Assembly (NCBI RefSeq): GCF_013415125.1
Contig: NZ_JACCDE010000037.1
Location: 1-45,501, forward strand
Origin: Vreelandella glaciei
GTDB taxonomy: Bacteria > Pseudomonadota > Gammaproteobacteria > Pseudomonadales > Halomonadaceae
DNA length: 45,501 bases
Direction: 5' to 3'
Made by a program: the position numbers and the translations under genes. The stretch's first letter is position 1; every line of letters starts with the position of its first letter. Under the pieces are notes generated by a model. It saw nothing but the letters and a program-made list of their open reading frames with translations. It was not told where the DNA came from and did no database searches. Positions 44,625 to 45,501 of the stretch are shown piece by piece.

Positions 44625-45365
44625 ATGTTCAACTTACTGCCTCATCATTATACAGCGCTGGTTGTCGGCGCATCGGGAGGAATAGGCGCTGCCATCATTA
44701 AGCAGTTACTCTCTTCCTCTCAGGTCGGCCACATTATCGCGGTAAGCCGCCAACAACCACGAATAGTCGATCCCCGCCTTACTTACCTAATGCTTGATGT
44801 TTCCCAAGAACAGGGTAGGTATGCGCTTAAGAAAGAGCTGGCTGCCCAGCCTATCCACTTCTTTTTCAATGCCATCGGCATTCTTCATAATAAAGCGCAA
44901 CAGCTGCTGCCTGAAAAGCGCCTAGATCAGCTTAGTGTTGAAAATTTGACACAGACAATGAACATCAATGCATTTACGCCGATATTACTTCTAGCGGCAC
45001 TACAAGACTCTTTCAAAGGTGTACACCCTTCAGTGATCGCCAGCCTTTCGGCGCGAGTTGGCTCTATCGAGGACAATCGGCTAGGCGGCTGGTACAGCTA
45101 TCGTGCCAGCAAAGCAGCCCATAACATGCTGCTTAAGACGGCATCAATAGAGCTCAAACGGCTTAACAAACAATGCACCGTTTTATGCCTGCACCCTGGC
45201 ACCACCGATACAGCGCTCTCTAAACCTTTTCAAGCAAGGGTGCCTAACGAGAAGCTCTTCACGTCTGCATTTGTAGCAGAGAAGTTGCTAGCAGTCATCG
45301 CCCAGCGAACGCCTGATGATAGCGGTACCTTTTGGGACTGGAGTGGCCAACCTATTGAGTGGTAA
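44625..45365 (+). CDS. Short-chain dehydrogenase/reductase (C-factor/CsgA-like)
   Basis: A 246-residue classical SDR. The NAD(P) motif is VVGASGGIGAAII, the NAG-like motif reads FNAIG, the catalytic Ser is in IASLSARVGS, and the Tyr-Lys pair is in YSYRASKAA. The later LHPGTTDTALSKPF segment and ending GQPIEW are typical of the CsgA/C-factor-like group. These reduce or oxidise small carbonyls, substrate unknown. No strong ribosome-binding site precedes the ATG. A strong hairpin terminator lies 33 bp after the stop. The 223 bp upstream hold nothing recognisable. Confidence 0.88.
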   Translation: MFNLLPHHYTALVVGASGGIGAAIIKQLLSSSQVGHIIAVSRQQPRIVDPRLTYLMLDVSQEQGRYALKKELAAQPIHFFFNAIGILHNKAQQLLPEKRLDQLSVENLTQTMNINAFTPILLLAALQDSFKGVHPSVIASLSARVGSIEDNRLGGWYSYRASKAAHNMLLKTASIELKRLNKQCTVLCLHPGTTDTALSKPFQARVPNEKLFTSAFVAEKLLAVIAQRTPDDSGTFWDWSGQPIEW

Positions 45366-45392
45366 GGGTGAGGTGTTTTTCTTCCAGGCAAC

Positions 45393-45420
45393 AAAAAACC
45401 CAGCCGGGTGGCTGGGTTTT
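45393..45420. terminator. Bidirectional terminator between SDR gene and rRNA operon
   Basis: AAAACCCAGCC-GGGT-GGCTGGGTTTT forms a strong stem-loop flanked by A-run and T-run, so it can terminate both the plus-strand SDR transcript and the minus-strand rRNA transcript ending at 45433. Confidence 0.85.
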
Positions 45421-45432
45421 CTGCGGTATAGG

Positions 45433-45501
45433 TGCCTGACGATGACCTACTCTCGCATGGGGAGACCCCACACTACCATCGGCGCTAAGCGGTTTCACTG
45501 C
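45433..45501 (-). rRNA. rrf: 5S ribosomal RNA, 3' part
   Basis: On the minus strand the sequence ends ...GGGTCTCCCCATGCGAG, AGTAGGTCATCGTCAGGCA, the characteristic 3' portion of a gammaproteobacterial 5S rRNA, including the loop E/helix IV region. About 69 of about 116 nt are in the window; the 5' part and presumably 23S and 16S lie beyond the right edge. Confidence 0.95.

Overview
The window looks like a gammaproteobacterial chromosome, most likely Halomonas or a close relative. This rests on the right-hand genes: an ssb with a Gln/Pro/Gly-rich linker ending DDEIPF, a uvrA divergent from a YajR-like transporter and ssb, a split B12-dependent ribonucleotide reductase of the Pseudomonas/Halomonas NrdJa/NrdJb type, and a 5S rRNA gene running off the end. 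The genus is an inference.

Two compartments are visible. Bases 1 to about 34,400 are an accessory island packed with transport and catabolic genes, decayed insertion sequences and gene fragments. It ends in a broken tyrosine recombinase just downstream of ssb. Bases 34,400-45,501 are core genome: ssb, yajR-like, uvrA, a Crp/Fnr regulator, nrdJb, nrdJa, a secreted hypothetical protein, a short-chain dehydrogenase and 5S rRNA.

Island layout. (1) 94-4899: a truncated aldehyde dehydrogenase and a GMC alcohol/choline-type oxidoreductase, divergent from a GntR/UTRA regulator and an enolase-superfamily dehydratase. A perfect inverted repeat lies upstream of the GMC gene. (2) 5.1-5.9 kb: debris of an IS3 element, an IS481 element and a maleate-isomerase-like gene. 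(3) 6.0-13.2 kb: an M20 deacylase, a DUF1028 protein and a RidA protein on the minus strand. Divergent from them is a tightly coupled six-gene operon: PotA-type ATPase, GlcG/HbpS-like protein, quinone oxidoreductase, GST, divergent type II dehydroquinase and D-2-hydroxyacid dehydrogenase. A possible structured leader RNA precedes the ATPase. (4) 13.2-14.6 kb: a full-length but dead IS701-family element. (5) 14.7-17.9 kb: the matching PotC, PotB and PotD-type components, preceded by a fused HpaB/HpaC monooxygenase remnant. (6) 18.3-20.2 kb: a LysR regulator and an inverted second copy of the IS481 element. (7) 20.4-23.0 kb: an FAD monooxygenase and an L-lactate-type oxidase. (8) 23.6-26.0 kb: a His-rich MFS exporter and a DmeF-type CDF metal exporter. 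(9) 26.0-29.7 kb: a TRAP transporter operon with a maleate-isomerase/arylmalonate-decarboxylase family enzyme. (10) 30.1-34.4 kb: an IS3-family element, an intact IS1182-family element and the integrase the latter interrupts.

The best candidate for something undescribed is the 6.0-17.9 kb block. It has one polyamine-type ABC transporter split over two convergent operons, a deacylase, RidA, DUF1028, a dehydroquinase-like enzyme lacking usual substrate-contact residues, two oxidoreductases, a GST and a lost flavin monooxygenase. It reads as uptake and degradation of a single, unidentified, probably nitrogen-containing and possibly phenolic compound. All functional statements come from reading motifs; no database search was run.
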